A stretch of DNA of 64,000 bases, taken from contig NZ_JACSQM010000009.1 of the NCBI RefSeq assembly GCF_014836645.1, positions 62,001 to 126,000 of the forward strand, written 5' to 3'. Source of the DNA: Fictibacillus norfolkensis. Its GTDB lineage: Bacteria; Bacillota; Bacilli; Bacillales; Fictibacillaceae. The notes under the pieces were generated by a model. The model saw only the letters and a list, made by a program, of their open reading frames with translations. It had not been told where the DNA came from and searched no databases. A program made the position numbers and the translations under genes. Within the stretch, counting starts at the first letter, position 1. Every line of letters starts with the position of its first letter. This document shows positions 51,979-60,635 of this stretch, piece by piece.

Positions 51979-52512
51979 ATGGCTGAAACAAAACAGCGTA
52001 ACTATACACCGCTAATTATCGGGCTATCTATTGCGATCAACGTACTTGTGGCCGTGTTGTTCTTCCTGCCAGAGTATGAGGGAGAAATTGCTTTTGATGT
52101 AACGTTGCTGCCGCGATTGAACGCGATCTTTAACAGCTTTACATTCGTATTTTTGCTCGCTGCTCTTTATTTTGTTAAACAAAAAAACATCACGCTGCAT
52201 AAGCGCTTTATCTTGGCGGCATTTACGAGTACAACATTCTTTTTGCTGTCGTATGTAACGTATCACTATTTAACAGAATCTACTTCTTATGGCGGAGAAG
52301 GTCCGCTTAAGTACGTTTATTTCTTTATCTTGATCACACATATCTTGCTTGCGATCGTTATCGTACCTCTAGCGTTAATCACTGTTACGAGAGGCTTTAA
52401 CATGCAAGTAAAGAAACACCGTAAGATTGCACGTTGGACGATGCCACTATGGCTGTATGTAAGTTTGACAGGTGTTATTGTGTATTTGATGATCGCGCCT
52501 TATTATTCATAA
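51979..52512 (+). CDS. DUF420 membrane protein (CtaM/YozB-like)
   Basis: A 177-residue membrane protein with about five hydrophobic segments. It matches the DUF420 family, whose Staphylococcus member CtaM is needed to assemble haem-copper terminal oxidase. Conserved His and Tyr residues around KQKNITLHKRFILAA, LSYVTYHYLTES and KKHRKIARWTMPLWLYVS fit the family. The start follows AAAGGAG. No oxidase genes lie nearby, so a cytochrome oxidase maturation role is inferred from family only. Confidence 0.85.
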   Translation: MAETKQRNYTPLIIGLSIAINVLVAVLFFLPEYEGEIAFDVTLLPRLNAIFNSFTFVFLLAALYFVKQKNITLHKRFILAAFTSTTFFLLSYVTYHYLTESTSYGGEGPLKYVYFFILITHILLAIVIVPLALITVTRGFNMQVKKHRKIARWTMPLWLYVSLTGVIVYLMIAPYYS

Positions 52513-52520
52513 AAAAACAG

Positions 52521-52566
52521 AGGACTTTTGCTGAAGACGTGGAACGAACAGCAAAAGTCTTTTCTG
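52521..52566 (+). terminator. Terminator of the DUF420 gene
   Basis: GACTTTTGCTG / CAGCAAAAGTC with a 15-base loop, then TTTTCTG. Confidence 0.78.
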
Positions 52567-52585
52567 TAGCGAGAGGAAATGAGAG

Positions 52586-52888
52586 ATGAGCTGGTTTTGG
52601 GTCATACCTGTCGTTCTCTGCGGATTCGGAATCGCTGTTATCGTTTATGGAATCCGTTATCAAAAAGAAGAAATGGAACATAAAAAGCAGTATGACGCGA
52701 ATTACAAAGGTGGCCGTGTCTCGGAAACGTTTTTTGGAGCTATTGTAGAATTTATTTTTGTAACGTGTACGAATAAGCTTGTTGGTTTATTTCCGAAATG
52801 GTTCATCAAGTTCTTCATCTTCGTTATCGGAGCAGGTTTCTTAAGTCTTGGTGTCTATTTTTTTCAAGACATGCCTCGAAGGTTTTAA
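52586..52888 (+). CDS. Small membrane protein of unknown function
   Basis: A 100-residue protein with an N-terminal hydrophobic helix (4-24), a charged stretch (YQKEEMEHKKQYDANYKGGR) and a second hydrophobic region (about 72-92). No known family is recognised. The start is supported by GAGAGGAAA 9-10 bases upstream. Its last four bases overlap the end of the convergent dehydrogenase-like gene. Confidence 0.7.
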   Translation: MSWFWVIPVVLCGFGIAVIVYGIRYQKEEMEHKKQYDANYKGGRVSETFFGAIVEFIFVTCTNKLVGLFPKWFIKFFIFVIGAGFLSLGVYFFQDMPRRF

Positions 52889-53508
52889 TATGCGATTCCC
52901 ACACGTGACTGTAAAAAGTCATTCTTTTTTAAAAGAGAGAACGCAAAATGAGCGGTGTCGCCTGTACTGATCCGAGAGCCGTCGATAGGTAGAACGTCTT
53001 TCTCCGTTCGGTACATGCCGGTAGGTTCCCCGTCTGGCAGATAAGTGGGACAAACGATCGTCCAATTCAGCCCGCTTTCTTGCAGTTGAGTATACGCCTT
53101 ATGATGATCTTCAGCTGCTCTTGTTAATTTGCGCTTTGATTCAGAGGATTGGTAACGAAGCAGATGAGGTTCTGCCCGGCTTTGTAAGATGCCTGCTGTA
53201 CCGATTGTGATGATACGCGAGATGCCTTCCTTTTTCATCGCTTCAATAATAGTAGGCATACCCTCGGAAAGGACATTAGCTCCGTCTGTTGAAAGAGCGC
53301 TGAAAACGACATCGCAGCCGTCCATAGCTTCAGTTACGGATTCCTTACTCAGAACGTCTCCTTTTGTAAAAGAGATCTGGCTCAAAATAGAGTGCGTAAA
53401 CTTTTCGGGGTTACGTAAAAGTGCAGAAACACTGATATCATTCTGGAGCGCCATTTTAGTAAAATATTGTCCGACTCTCCCTGTCGAACCTAGTACGCAT
53501 AGTTTCAT
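52885..53508 (-). CDS. NAD(P)-binding (atypical SDR, NmrA-like) protein
   Basis: A 207-residue Rossmann-fold protein. The dinucleotide motif KLCVLGSTGRVGQYF is at the N-terminus, followed by KGDVLSKESVTEAMDGCDVV and the substrate-side segment IITIGTAGIL. The Tyr of the classical SDR YxxxK is not obvious; the protein resembles flavin-reductase/YwnB-like members (B. subtilis YwnB type). Function unknown, perhaps NADPH-dependent reduction or redox sensing. Start follows AGGAGGT. Confidence 0.85.
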   Translation of the reverse strand: MKLCVLGSTGRVGQYFTKMALQNDISVSALLRNPEKFTHSILSQISFTKGDVLSKESVTEAMDGCDVVFSALSTDGANVLSEGMPTIIEAMKKEGISRIITIGTAGILQSRAEPHLLRYQSSESKRKLTRAAEDHHKAYTQLQESGLNWTIVCPTYLPDGEPTGMYRTEKDVLPIDGSRISTGDTAHFAFSLLKKNDFLQSRVGIAY

Positions 53509-53560
53509 AACATACCTCCTGATCGTTCTTTTCTTATCATATCATTTAATGTTAACCATA

Positions 53561-53601
53561 AAAAAATCCCTTACCGAAAGCTCGGCAAGGGATTTTTTTT
53601 A
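53561..53601. terminator. Terminator downstream of the Vpr-like gene
   Basis: AATCCCTTACCG / CGGCAAGGGATT with a 6-base loop and A/T tails on both sides. On the minus strand it follows the Vpr-like stop; it lies upstream of the NmrA-like gene. Confidence 0.85.
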
Positions 53602-56001
53602 TTGAAGGGTGATAACATCTGTGTATCGACTGTCGAGCTTATCGCCTCTTTCAGCGAATGCGACAACACGATATTTCCCCGGTGCTACAGCTTGTCCGGA
53701 GATTTTTCCGTCCCATTGAAAATCGTTATACTGTTTCGGAACATCTTCGTAGCTGCCGATCATACCAATTTCTTTTGTCAGGTTGCTGTCGTATAAGAAA
53801 AGATTAACTTTGTCGGCTTCAGCAGGGAAGTAAGCTGAAAATGTGAATGCATTATTTCCTAGTTCTGTAGCGCTGATGCTAGTGATCGAAGGGAAGTCAG
53901 GCTCTTGTACAAAGAGAATCGTCGGTACGACTACTTCGTTTCTGCCGTCGCTGATCGTAATCGTTCCTTCATGATAACCAGGTGCCATCTTAGAAGCATC
54001 CACTTGTACTTTAAATTTAACGTCCTTCGAGCTTTTTCCATTAATTTTCACTTTCTTGTTTGTTGTTACTTTTACACCTTCAAGATCTACGTCAAATTTG
54101 TATTCTTTTGATTTACGGCTTAAGTTCTTGATTGTAAAACGTTCTCCTCGTACTTCTTTGCCTTTCTTTTTGGAGAAGACACCAAACGAATGGCTGCCAG
54201 GAGATACGAGTGTATCTGTTTCAATCGCTTCAACGACACGGATACTTCCTGCTCCTTGTGTATTATGCGGATATAGCTTTCCAGTAGCATCGAAAAGATC
54301 TTCCGCTGTATTCATAAGAGCTGCTTTAATATCTTCAACATCCCAATTAGGGTGTGCTTCTAATAAAAGAGCGGCAGCACCTGCAACGTGAGGAGATGCC
54401 ATGCTCGTCCCTTGCTTCGCGCCGTAGCCATGAGGGTTTGCAGGATCATGAGTCGGCACAGTACTTATGATGTTGACACCAGGTGCTGAAACATCAGGTT
54501 TGATCATCCACGTATCCATTACAGGACCACGAGAAGAGAAGTCAGCCATCAATTCACCGACTTGTTTATCAAACTTGGTGCCAAGTGTTACTGTTGTGTT
54601 TGGATTAGCGCTTAACAAGCTTTTAAGCTGAACACCCTCAGCGTTCGTAAGCTTGATTGTTGGTACTGCCATTCCAGGCACATCCACGATCTCACCCGCA
54701 ACGTTGTTGTAGATGACCATTCCGATGGCGCCAGCGTTCTTCGCATTCGTTGCTTTGTCTACAAACGCATACGTGCCTCGTTCTGCTAATACAAGCTTAC
54801 CTGCTACGTCTTTCCCTGCAAAGTCAGCTGTTCCTGCTAAGCCAACATCCACGATCGGCAATGTTTTTCCGTTAAGTGCTAAAACGGATTCTTCAGATGG
54901 AAAGCCCATAACTTTTGCGGAAGAAAAACTAGCATTTCCGGCCTTTAAAGTAGCAGCATACACGTTATACGGAAGCTGTGTAGCTCCGACAGAAATGGCT
55001 TCTCTAGAAGTACCGGGAGAGCCGACCGTCCAGTTGTTTGGTCCGCTGTTACCGTTTGACGTTACCGCCACGACACCATCAGACATTGCTTGATCAAGCG
55101 CGATACTCGTTGCCCAGTCTGGGTTGTTTAACGAGTTTCCAAGAGATAAGTTCATAACATCAGCGCCGTCTTCTACTGCTTTTTCAACGCCGGCAATTAC
55201 ATTCTCAGTCGAACCGCTGCCACCAGGTCCTAATACGCGGTACGCTAATAATGTTGCATCAGGTGCTACCCCTTTAATGCCGCCATCTGCCGCAACTGTA
55301 CCCGCCACGTGCGTGCCGTGCGTAGTTTCAGCTCCTCTTGGATCGCCTTTAGGCGTTTCTTGTGGATCGTTGTCATTATCAACAAAGTCATATCCTTTGT
55401 AGTTACCGAATGCTTGATCCAAATCAGGATGTGTATAATCAACGCCTGTATCAATAACGGCAACCGTCACACCATCTCCTGTGTAACCGGATTCCCATGC
55501 TTGGTTAGCACCAATAAAAGGCGCTGAATTCATCATCTGAGGCGTAACATCATCGAATGAATGGTCACCCATGTCATCACCTGTCGTGTGGTATTCAACA
55601 TCAGGATAAACCGCTTTTACACCCGGCGTTGATAGTAGGTTTGGAATCTCGTTCGCTGCGATCTCTAGGGCGAACCCAGAGAAAACATGATCGTACTCAT
55701 TTTTTACTTTATATGTTTTGGAGCGAGTGGAGATTTCTTTTACCACTGCTTCACGTTTTGATTTTAAATTTGATTTCGTTTGTTTTTGGCCTTTCTTTTT
55801 TGCCTCTAGTACAGATGGTTCTTTTAATTCAACCATTACTTTTGTAACATGAGAAGAGTTTAAATTGTACTTCCCATAAAGCGGTGCTAGTTCTGGCTCT
55901 GAATTGTTTGTAGATGGAGCAGCAGATACACCAGAAAAAGCAGAAAAAACAAACGTACATGCTAATGTGAAACTAGAAGTCTTGCGTAAAAAACTTTTCA
56001 T
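53599..56001 (-). CDS. vpr: Vpr-like secreted subtilisin-family serine protease
   Basis: An 800-residue S8 peptidase. A signal peptide (to about residue 28) is followed by an I9-type propeptide (about 48-138). The catalytic domain has Asp184 (VAVIDTGVDYTHPDL), His228 (TTHGTHVAGTVAA) and Ser532 (GTSMASPHVAGAAAL), with a PA domain inserted at about 380-475. A C-terminal Fn3-like region (about 620-800) contains FTIKNLSRKSKEYKFDVDL. This layout and length match B. subtilis Vpr (806). It degrades extracellular protein. The internal ATG at 56001 is preferred; AAGGGG lies 11 bases upstream, so a GTG start four codons earlier cannot be excluded. Confidence 0.9.
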   Translation of the reverse strand: MKSFLRKTSSFTLACTFVFSAFSGVSAAPSTNNSEPELAPLYGKYNLNSSHVTKVMVELKEPSVLEAKKKGQKQTKSNLKSKREAVVKEISTRSKTYKVKNEYDHVFSGFALEIAANEIPNLLSTPGVKAVYPDVEYHTTGDDMGDHSFDDVTPQMMNSAPFIGANQAWESGYTGDGVTVAVIDTGVDYTHPDLDQAFGNYKGYDFVDNDNDPQETPKGDPRGAETTHGTHVAGTVAADGGIKGVAPDATLLAYRVLGPGGSGSTENVIAGVEKAVEDGADVMNLSLGNSLNNPDWATSIALDQAMSDGVVAVTSNGNSGPNNWTVGSPGTSREAISVGATQLPYNVYAATLKAGNASFSSAKVMGFPSEESVLALNGKTLPIVDVGLAGTADFAGKDVAGKLVLAERGTYAFVDKATNAKNAGAIGMVIYNNVAGEIVDVPGMAVPTIKLTNAEGVQLKSLLSANPNTTVTLGTKFDKQVGELMADFSSRGPVMDTWMIKPDVSAPGVNIISTVPTHDPANPHGYGAKQGTSMASPHVAGAAALLLEAHPNWDVEDIKAALMNTAEDLFDATGKLYPHNTQGAGSIRVVEAIETDTLVSPGSHSFGVFSKKKGKEVRGERFTIKNLSRKSKEYKFDVDLEGVKVTTNKKVKINGKSSKDVKFKVQVDASKMAPGYHEGTITISDGRNEVVVPTILFVQEPDFPSITSISATELGNNAFTFSAYFPAEADKVNLFLYDSNLTKEIGMIGSYEDVPKQYNDFQWDGKISGQAVAPGKYRVVAFAERGDKLDSRYTDVITLQ

Positions 56002-56260
56002 CCAAGCGTACACCCCTTATTTTTAATATCAAGGTAATATTCTACCGCTGTGTTTAAATCCCTTGAGTGTATGGTAAAAACAGATAATAGGTCCTTATAT
56101 TGGAAGTGCGGTGCTAGTCTTTTAGCCATGAAACGTCATGAGCAAAACGTAACGCTAATTCCTTAGGCCCATGATAAGATAGGAATATTGTTTTTAGAGA
56201 AGGCTGTTTTCTAAAAAAATTTTGTTTTTATATTTTGTTTTTCATACGCTTCTTTGAAAA

Positions 56261-56389
56261 GTTGATTGGAGTGCAAGGTGCGAGACTCCTGCGGGACAGG
56301 CGGGCAGGTGAGACACTTAAAAGTGAAACGTATGAATGTGGCTCACCGCCTGCCCCGCGGAAAGCGAGCAACCTGGAACGGAAATTAAC
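56261..56389. repeat. Dispersed ~129-bp palindromic repeat, copy 8 (inverted)
   Basis: Well-preserved reverse copy (GTTGATTGGAGTGCAAGGTG to GAAATTAAC). It ends only 57 bases before the MFS start codon, so the MFS promoter must lie within or beyond the repeat. The 5' flank 56002-56260, upstream of the divergent protease gene, shows no gene. Confidence 0.9.
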
Positions 56390-56445
56390 TACTATCAAAA
56401 GCAACAATGAATAAGAAAACAGCATTAGAGAAAGAAGGTGAACGA

Positions 56446-57795
56446 ATGGCTAAAGAGGAAGGCTATGGAACGATTCAGGAGAACCGGATCATTCCATTAT
56501 GGAGTCTTACGGTATGGCTTGTTGTCATGAACACGACAATGTTTAATGTGGCACTGCCGAGTGTGATCTCTCAATTTGATCTCAGTCCTACTGCGGGATC
56601 ATGGATTGTTTCAGGCTATTCGATCGTGTTTGCCTTATCGACGATCACATTCAGTAGATTGTCAGATTTTATACCGATTGGAAGATTATTATTTACAGGT
56701 GTCATCATCTTAGGAATCGCCTCCATCATCGGATATTTTTCAAATAGTTTTGAGTTTGTATTGGTAAGCCGTATGGTTCAAGCAATGGGAGCGGGTGCGG
56801 TGCCAGGTCTAGGCATGGTGCTTGCCACAAGATATATTCCGATTTCAAGAAGAGGGCGTGCCATGTCGTTGATCTCATCAGCGGCTTCTCTTGGTTTCGG
56901 GTTAGGACCTGTAATCGGAGGCGGTATCACACAATTGTTAGGTTGGAATTTTCTTTTCATCGTAACAGGTCTTGTTTTGCTGTTGCTCCCTGTATTTAAG
57001 GTCTATCTGCCTGTTGAACAAAAACGGGAAGGATCGTTCGACTTTGTGGGTGCATTGTTAACGGGTGGTGGCGTAACCTCGTTATTACTCTACCTTTCTT
57101 CATTTTCTTGGTACTTGCTGGCCTTGAGTGTACTATTCTTTGGCACACTCGTATTCTATTCAAAGAAAAAAGAAGATCCGTTCATCCGTGTGAGTTTGTT
57201 TAAGAACACACTGTATGTGTCGCTCTTAATCATTGGACTTATTGCGTTCATGACCCATTTTGCGCTGTTGTTCGTGATGCCCGTCATGTTGTCGAACTTA
57301 TTCGGTAAAGAACCAGCTACGATTGGCTTTGTTATCTTTCCAGGTGCCATGCTTTCCGCGTTCGCAGCAATTTATGTGGGACGCTGGATTGATCGATTTG
57401 GAAATCTGCCTGTGATGCGAACGGGACTTATAGCACTTTTGGTGTCGGTCGTGCTGTTTTCTCTTTTTGCAACAAAGGCATTCTATCTGACAGCAATCTT
57501 TTACATGTTTACGAGTATTGGATTTTCTAGCTTAACCTCAAGCTTGGCCAATGAAAACTCTAGAATCTTAAGCGAGGATGAAGTAGGATCTGGAATGGGT
57601 ATGCTTCAGCTTGTGCAATTTTTTGGTGGTGCGCTCGGTGTAGCCGTTGCGGGGCTCTTAATCGAGGGACAACAAGGCATCGCGTTAGATGCTATTTATC
57701 GAAACGTGTTTATCGTCTATACCATTCTCGTCGTTATCGCCATTGTGATCTATCGAGTGAAAATAAAAAGAAATGTGAGCCTGGAACTTGAATAA
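56446..57795 (+). CDS. MFS transporter of the 14-TMS drug/proton antiporter type
   Basis: A 449-residue transporter. Segments VVMNTTMFNVALPSVISQFD (helix 1 motif of the DHA2 family) and LGFGLGPVIGGGITQLLGW (antiporter motif C) are clear, which places it near QacA/EmrB/TetL-type exporters. About 12-14 membrane helices are visible. The start at 56446 has GAAGGTGA upstream; an earlier in-frame ATG at 56407 lacks a ribosome binding site. No adjacent regulator. The substrate is unknown. Confidence 0.9.
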   Translation: MAKEEGYGTIQENRIIPLWSLTVWLVVMNTTMFNVALPSVISQFDLSPTAGSWIVSGYSIVFALSTITFSRLSDFIPIGRLLFTGVIILGIASIIGYFSNSFEFVLVSRMVQAMGAGAVPGLGMVLATRYIPISRRGRAMSLISSAASLGFGLGPVIGGGITQLLGWNFLFIVTGLVLLLLPVFKVYLPVEQKREGSFDFVGALLTGGGVTSLLLYLSSFSWYLLALSVLFFGTLVFYSKKKEDPFIRVSLFKNTLYVSLLIIGLIAFMTHFALLFVMPVMLSNLFGKEPATIGFVIFPGAMLSAFAAIYVGRWIDRFGNLPVMRTGLIALLVSVVLFSLFATKAFYLTAIFYMFTSIGFSSLTSSLANENSRILSEDEVGSGMGMLQLVQFFGGALGVAVAGLLIEGQQGIALDAIYRNVFIVYTILVVIAIVIYRVKIKRNVSLELE

Positions 57796-57817
57796 GTTCT
57801 AGACTCACATTTTTTAT
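57772..57817. terminator. Bidirectional terminator overlapping the MFS stop codon
   Basis: AATGTGAGCCTGGAACTT pairs with AAGTTCTAGACTCACATT (two G-T pairs), followed by six T. The MFS stop is in the loop. It separates convergent genes ending at 57795 and 57814. Confidence 0.82.
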
Positions 57818-59016
57818 TTCAGCATCTTAAAGTCATAGGAATAGATAGACTTGCCTTTGATTGATTTGAGGATGTCGTTTAAGCCATTGATTTTAATATT
57901 TTCTATCTTCTTTCCTTCGGTTAAGGAATAGTGTTCAATGTAGTATTTTTCTTTTGATTTTTCGTCATGTCTAACGACGTAAAGATTGTCGTTTTTATAG
58001 AAAAGCTCCTCGTTATGTCTCACTCCGTCTTTTCGAACGTTTTTCATAGAGAGTTTTTTGATTACTTTTTCAGTTTTTGTGTCAAAAGCAAATATCTCAC
58101 CAAGGCCGTTGGCGTAGTAAAAGACGTTGTTATATAGGTGAGCGGAGTTTTTTATATTGAATGGGTAGTGCGCTGTGATATTTTTTTCATTTCTATAGGA
58201 AGAAATGATGAACTCATCTTGTGCCTGCGTTTTTTTATTAATCCGATACAGCACAATATCTGAATCTATTGTTTCCGTAACTTCTCCTAGCGTTTTCTGT
58301 CCTACAAAATAGTAAAACGTATCGTCACTCAAGATTGGAGACATACTGCTAAAATCAGTTTTTTTGGAATGGTTAACTTTTAGAATATCTTGAGTATTCA
58401 TCTTGTCCTTTGCCAACTTCACTTTTCTGATATGAAACTCTTCCTTTTGATTATCTTGGGTTAATACAACGATTTCACCTTGATCTATTCCTGAAGCCGC
58501 AATGTAATGGGGAATGTTTTCTTTATGAAAGCCTTTCTTGTTACCATACATAATATTTGAATCATACCCGCCGTTAGCACCTACACCTGTATTGAAAACA
58601 GTAAAGTATAATTTTTCTTTCTCCAAATATCCAGTTCTTTCACCCGTATACTGGGATTTTTCCATACCAAACTCTTTATATGTGTCTCCGACTAGACGAA
58701 TTTTATTTTTATCGACTAATAACACTTCATTTTGACTCGCAGCTACACTGCCGAGCTCTAAGCCTTTCATCTTAAATGCATCTGCTTCACCTTTGTCATC
58801 AATAAAGACAGCAAGACTTACTCCTTTTCCATCCATGTCTTGATCAGCTGTTGTTGAAAAATAGAGTACCGCTTTCTTATCAGTTAAAAATTTTTCTTGC
58901 TTGAGCGCTTCATTCTCAATAGAAAGAGAAGCACTGAGATTCTGACTCCAGTACATTTTATATAAAAATCCACCGATTAAGAGAATCAATAATGAAAAGA
59001 AGATTATTTTTTTCAC
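57814..59016 (-). CDS. Membrane-anchored extracytoplasmic protein, possible beta-propeller
   Basis: A 400-residue protein with an N-terminal membrane anchor (KKIIFFSLLILLIGGFLYKM) and a large exported part rich in short beta-strand repeats (KAVLYFSTTA, ELGSVAASQNEVLLVDKNKI, KLYFTVFNT, FYYFVGQ, FYYANGLGEIFAFDTKT, LYVVRHDE). This spacing suggests a propeller, but I recognise no family. Translation is likely from GTG at 59016 behind AAGAAGGTGA. The next gene upstream on the same strand encodes a secreted NlpC/P60-like protein; a terminator lies between them. Confidence 0.75.
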   Translation of the reverse strand: MKKIIFFSLLILLIGGFLYKMYWSQNLSASLSIENEALKQEKFLTDKKAVLYFSTTADQDMDGKGVSLAVFIDDKGEADAFKMKGLELGSVAASQNEVLLVDKNKIRLVGDTYKEFGMEKSQYTGERTGYLEKEKLYFTVFNTGVGANGGYDSNIMYGNKKGFHKENIPHYIAASGIDQGEIVVLTQDNQKEEFHIRKVKLAKDKMNTQDILKVNHSKKTDFSSMSPILSDDTFYYFVGQKTLGEVTETIDSDIVLYRINKKTQAQDEFIISSYRNEKNITAHYPFNIKNSAHLYNNVFYYANGLGEIFAFDTKTEKVIKKLSMKNVRKDGVRHNEELFYKNDNLYVVRHDEKSKEKYYIEHYSLTEGKKIENIKINGLNDILKSIKGKSIYSYDFKMLK

Positions 59017-59032
59017 TGTAATCACCTTCTTA

Positions 59033-59080
59033 TAAAAACAAGGCAATAAGTGCGTAGTTCTACGTCCTTATTGCCTTATT
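59033..59080 (-). terminator. Terminator of the NlpC/P60-like gene
   Basis: AAGGCAATAAG / CTTATTGCCTT with an inner GACGTAG/CTACG pair, then GTTTTTAT on the minus strand. Confidence 0.8.
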
Positions 59081-59085
59081 ATTTT

Positions 59086-59820
59086 TTATATATTCCGGAC
59101 AAGCTGTGTGCCAGGTGCATCCCGCACATCCCGAGGATAGACACCTAACCCGCCATCTACGTCTAAATCTAAGTTTCCATTTAATTTAAATGCCGACCAG
59201 ACCAGTTTGGAACAGTTCTTATCACCGATATGTGAAGTCGAACGGTTGGTCACGAAGTTATAAGAATATGCGTCGATGCCTACACGGCTAAACGCCCAGT
59301 TTGCAGCATTATTACGGTTTGACGAGCTTGTTGTAACAGATTTGACCTGCGCATCTCCTTGATCCACTTTTCGTAAAGTGGTTGAGATCGTTCTCACACC
59401 TGTTTCAGGGACAGATTCAACAATGACGTCGCTCGAGTAATACATGCCCACGTGTCCATGGTTCATGTAAGCTGTTTGAGATGCGGTGTAATAGAAGTTT
59501 CCTTTCGAACTAGGTCCAACAGAAACGGTTCCTCCGCTGCTGCCCATTGTGCCGATTTTACCGCTTTGTTGCTTTTCTTCCTTGCTCTTTGTTTGATCAT
59601 GTTTCAATTCTTCGTAGATCTGTTTAAGAAGTGCATCCTCTGTATCACCTGTATTCTTTGCTAGAGCCTGAACGCTAGAAAGCAACTCAGCTGATGTTAA
59701 ATCCGGCTGCATACTTAGGATTTCATCTTTGTACGAAATTTGATTTTGAGCAAAAGCACTTGGTACCGAAAAAGCTGTGAGACAGAATGCTAAAACACTA
59801 GTAACTAGATGTTTTTTCAT
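59086..59820 (-). CDS. Secreted YiiX/YycO-like permuted NlpC/P60 (papain-fold) protein
   Basis: A 244-residue exoprotein with a signal peptide (cleavage near SAFAQN, residue 24). After a helical, charged linker, the C-terminal domain carries the permuted papain-fold signatures: His123 in MNHGHVGMYYSSD and Cys203 in KNCSKLVWSAFK. These put the catalytic His before the Cys, as in YiiX/YebB-like proteins. Possible activities are amidase or thioesterase action on lipids or cell wall; not resolved. Start follows GCAGGAGG. Confidence 0.85.
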   Translation of the reverse strand: MKKHLVTSVLAFCLTAFSVPSAFAQNQISYKDEILSMQPDLTSAELLSSVQALAKNTGDTEDALLKQIYEELKHDQTKSKEEKQQSGKIGTMGSSGGTVSVGPSSKGNFYYTASQTAYMNHGHVGMYYSSDVIVESVPETGVRTISTTLRKVDQGDAQVKSVTTSSSNRNNAANWAFSRVGIDAYSYNFVTNRSTSHIGDKNCSKLVWSAFKLNGNLDLDVDGGLGVYPRDVRDAPGTQLVRNI

Positions 59821-60135
59821 ATTCCAAACCTCCTGCCGTAATACGGGACCCCTTTGTCGACATGTTCAATTTACCATTTATATACAGATGCGTAAATACG
59901 ATAACGAATAAACAGTAGGGTGGACTTATAAGGGAAATGAAAGATACACCTAAAGGACTGTGCGGGAATTACATAAAAGGAAGGGAAACAGGTCAAAAGG
60001 TATTGCAGAGTACTAGTAAGATTGGATGCATTTCATGTTTGTATAAATTACCGAGATCTTGAAACGAGGAATGTGGATGGCCTCAAATGAAGTATTCTTT
60101 TAAGAGCTGTTGAGTAAATGAGTGAGGGAAATAAA

Positions 60136-60154
60136 TTGTGTGGGGTCAGACCCC
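60136..60154. repeat. GGGGTCAGACCCC dyad, second copy
   Basis: TTGTGTGGGGTCAGACCCC is identical over 19 bases to 7628-7646. It lies in the 420-base gap 59821-60243, where I see no other supported feature apart from the leader of the divergent NlpC/P60-like gene. Confidence 0.6.
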
Positions 60155-60243
60155 TCATTAAACTTTCTATGAAACAGCCGATACTTATAATGAATTGTCT
60201 AAACAGGCGAAAATTTAATATAGTGACACAATTTCGGAGAAAG

Positions 60244-60573
60244 ATGAGGGACGAATTCGTGGAAAGAAACAAAGAACTGATTGATTCATTATTGAAGCTT
60301 CAGGAGCTATTAGACACAGTACCAGATACAGTAGAGGCCATACCCGCTTTCACACAATACATCCGCTCTTTTTTACGTATTAAACCAACAGGCAGAACGT
60401 TACCGACTATCGAGATGATGACCATGATCAAAAAACGAAAGCCTAACTTGTATCAACTTTTTAAACGGCATTCTAACGATGACATGCTATCGATGTTAAC
60501 GAATCTAGATATGGATTATGAGCTCGCTCATACAAAGATCGAACGCATTCTTCAAGGAGAGGTCATCGCTTAA
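60244..60573 (+). CDS. Small helical protein of unknown function
   Basis: A 109-residue soluble protein, mostly helical (ELIDSLLKLQELLDTVPDTV, YQLFKRHSNDDMLSMLTNLD). No family recognised. ATG 60244 has GGAG only 4 bases away; a GTG at 60259 has GAGGGA at a better distance, so the true start may be five codons later. A longer upstream frame runs through the GGGGTCAGACCCC dyad and is unlikely to be translated. A weak hairpin at its stop codon precedes the dehydrogenase gene. Confidence 0.65.
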   Translation: MRDEFVERNKELIDSLLKLQELLDTVPDTVEAIPAFTQYIRSFLRIKPTGRTLPTIEMMTMIKKRKPNLYQLFKRHSNDDMLSMLTNLDMDYELAHTKIERILQGEVIA

Positions 60574-60635
60574 TAAGCGGTGTCTTTTTTATTTTCGTTG
60601 TTCTTCGTTATAATGGGTGAAAGGAGTGAGGACAT

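Noticed and set aside
52024..52266. Minus-strand frame within the DUF420 gene
   Set aside because: Basic, Gln/Arg-rich translation typical of an antisense shadow; the plus strand encodes a clear membrane protein.
60118..60243. 42-codon upstream extension of the small helical protein gene
   Set aside because: It crosses the GGGGTCAGACCCC dyad, has no ribosome binding site at its first ATG and has an unusual composition compared with the rest.
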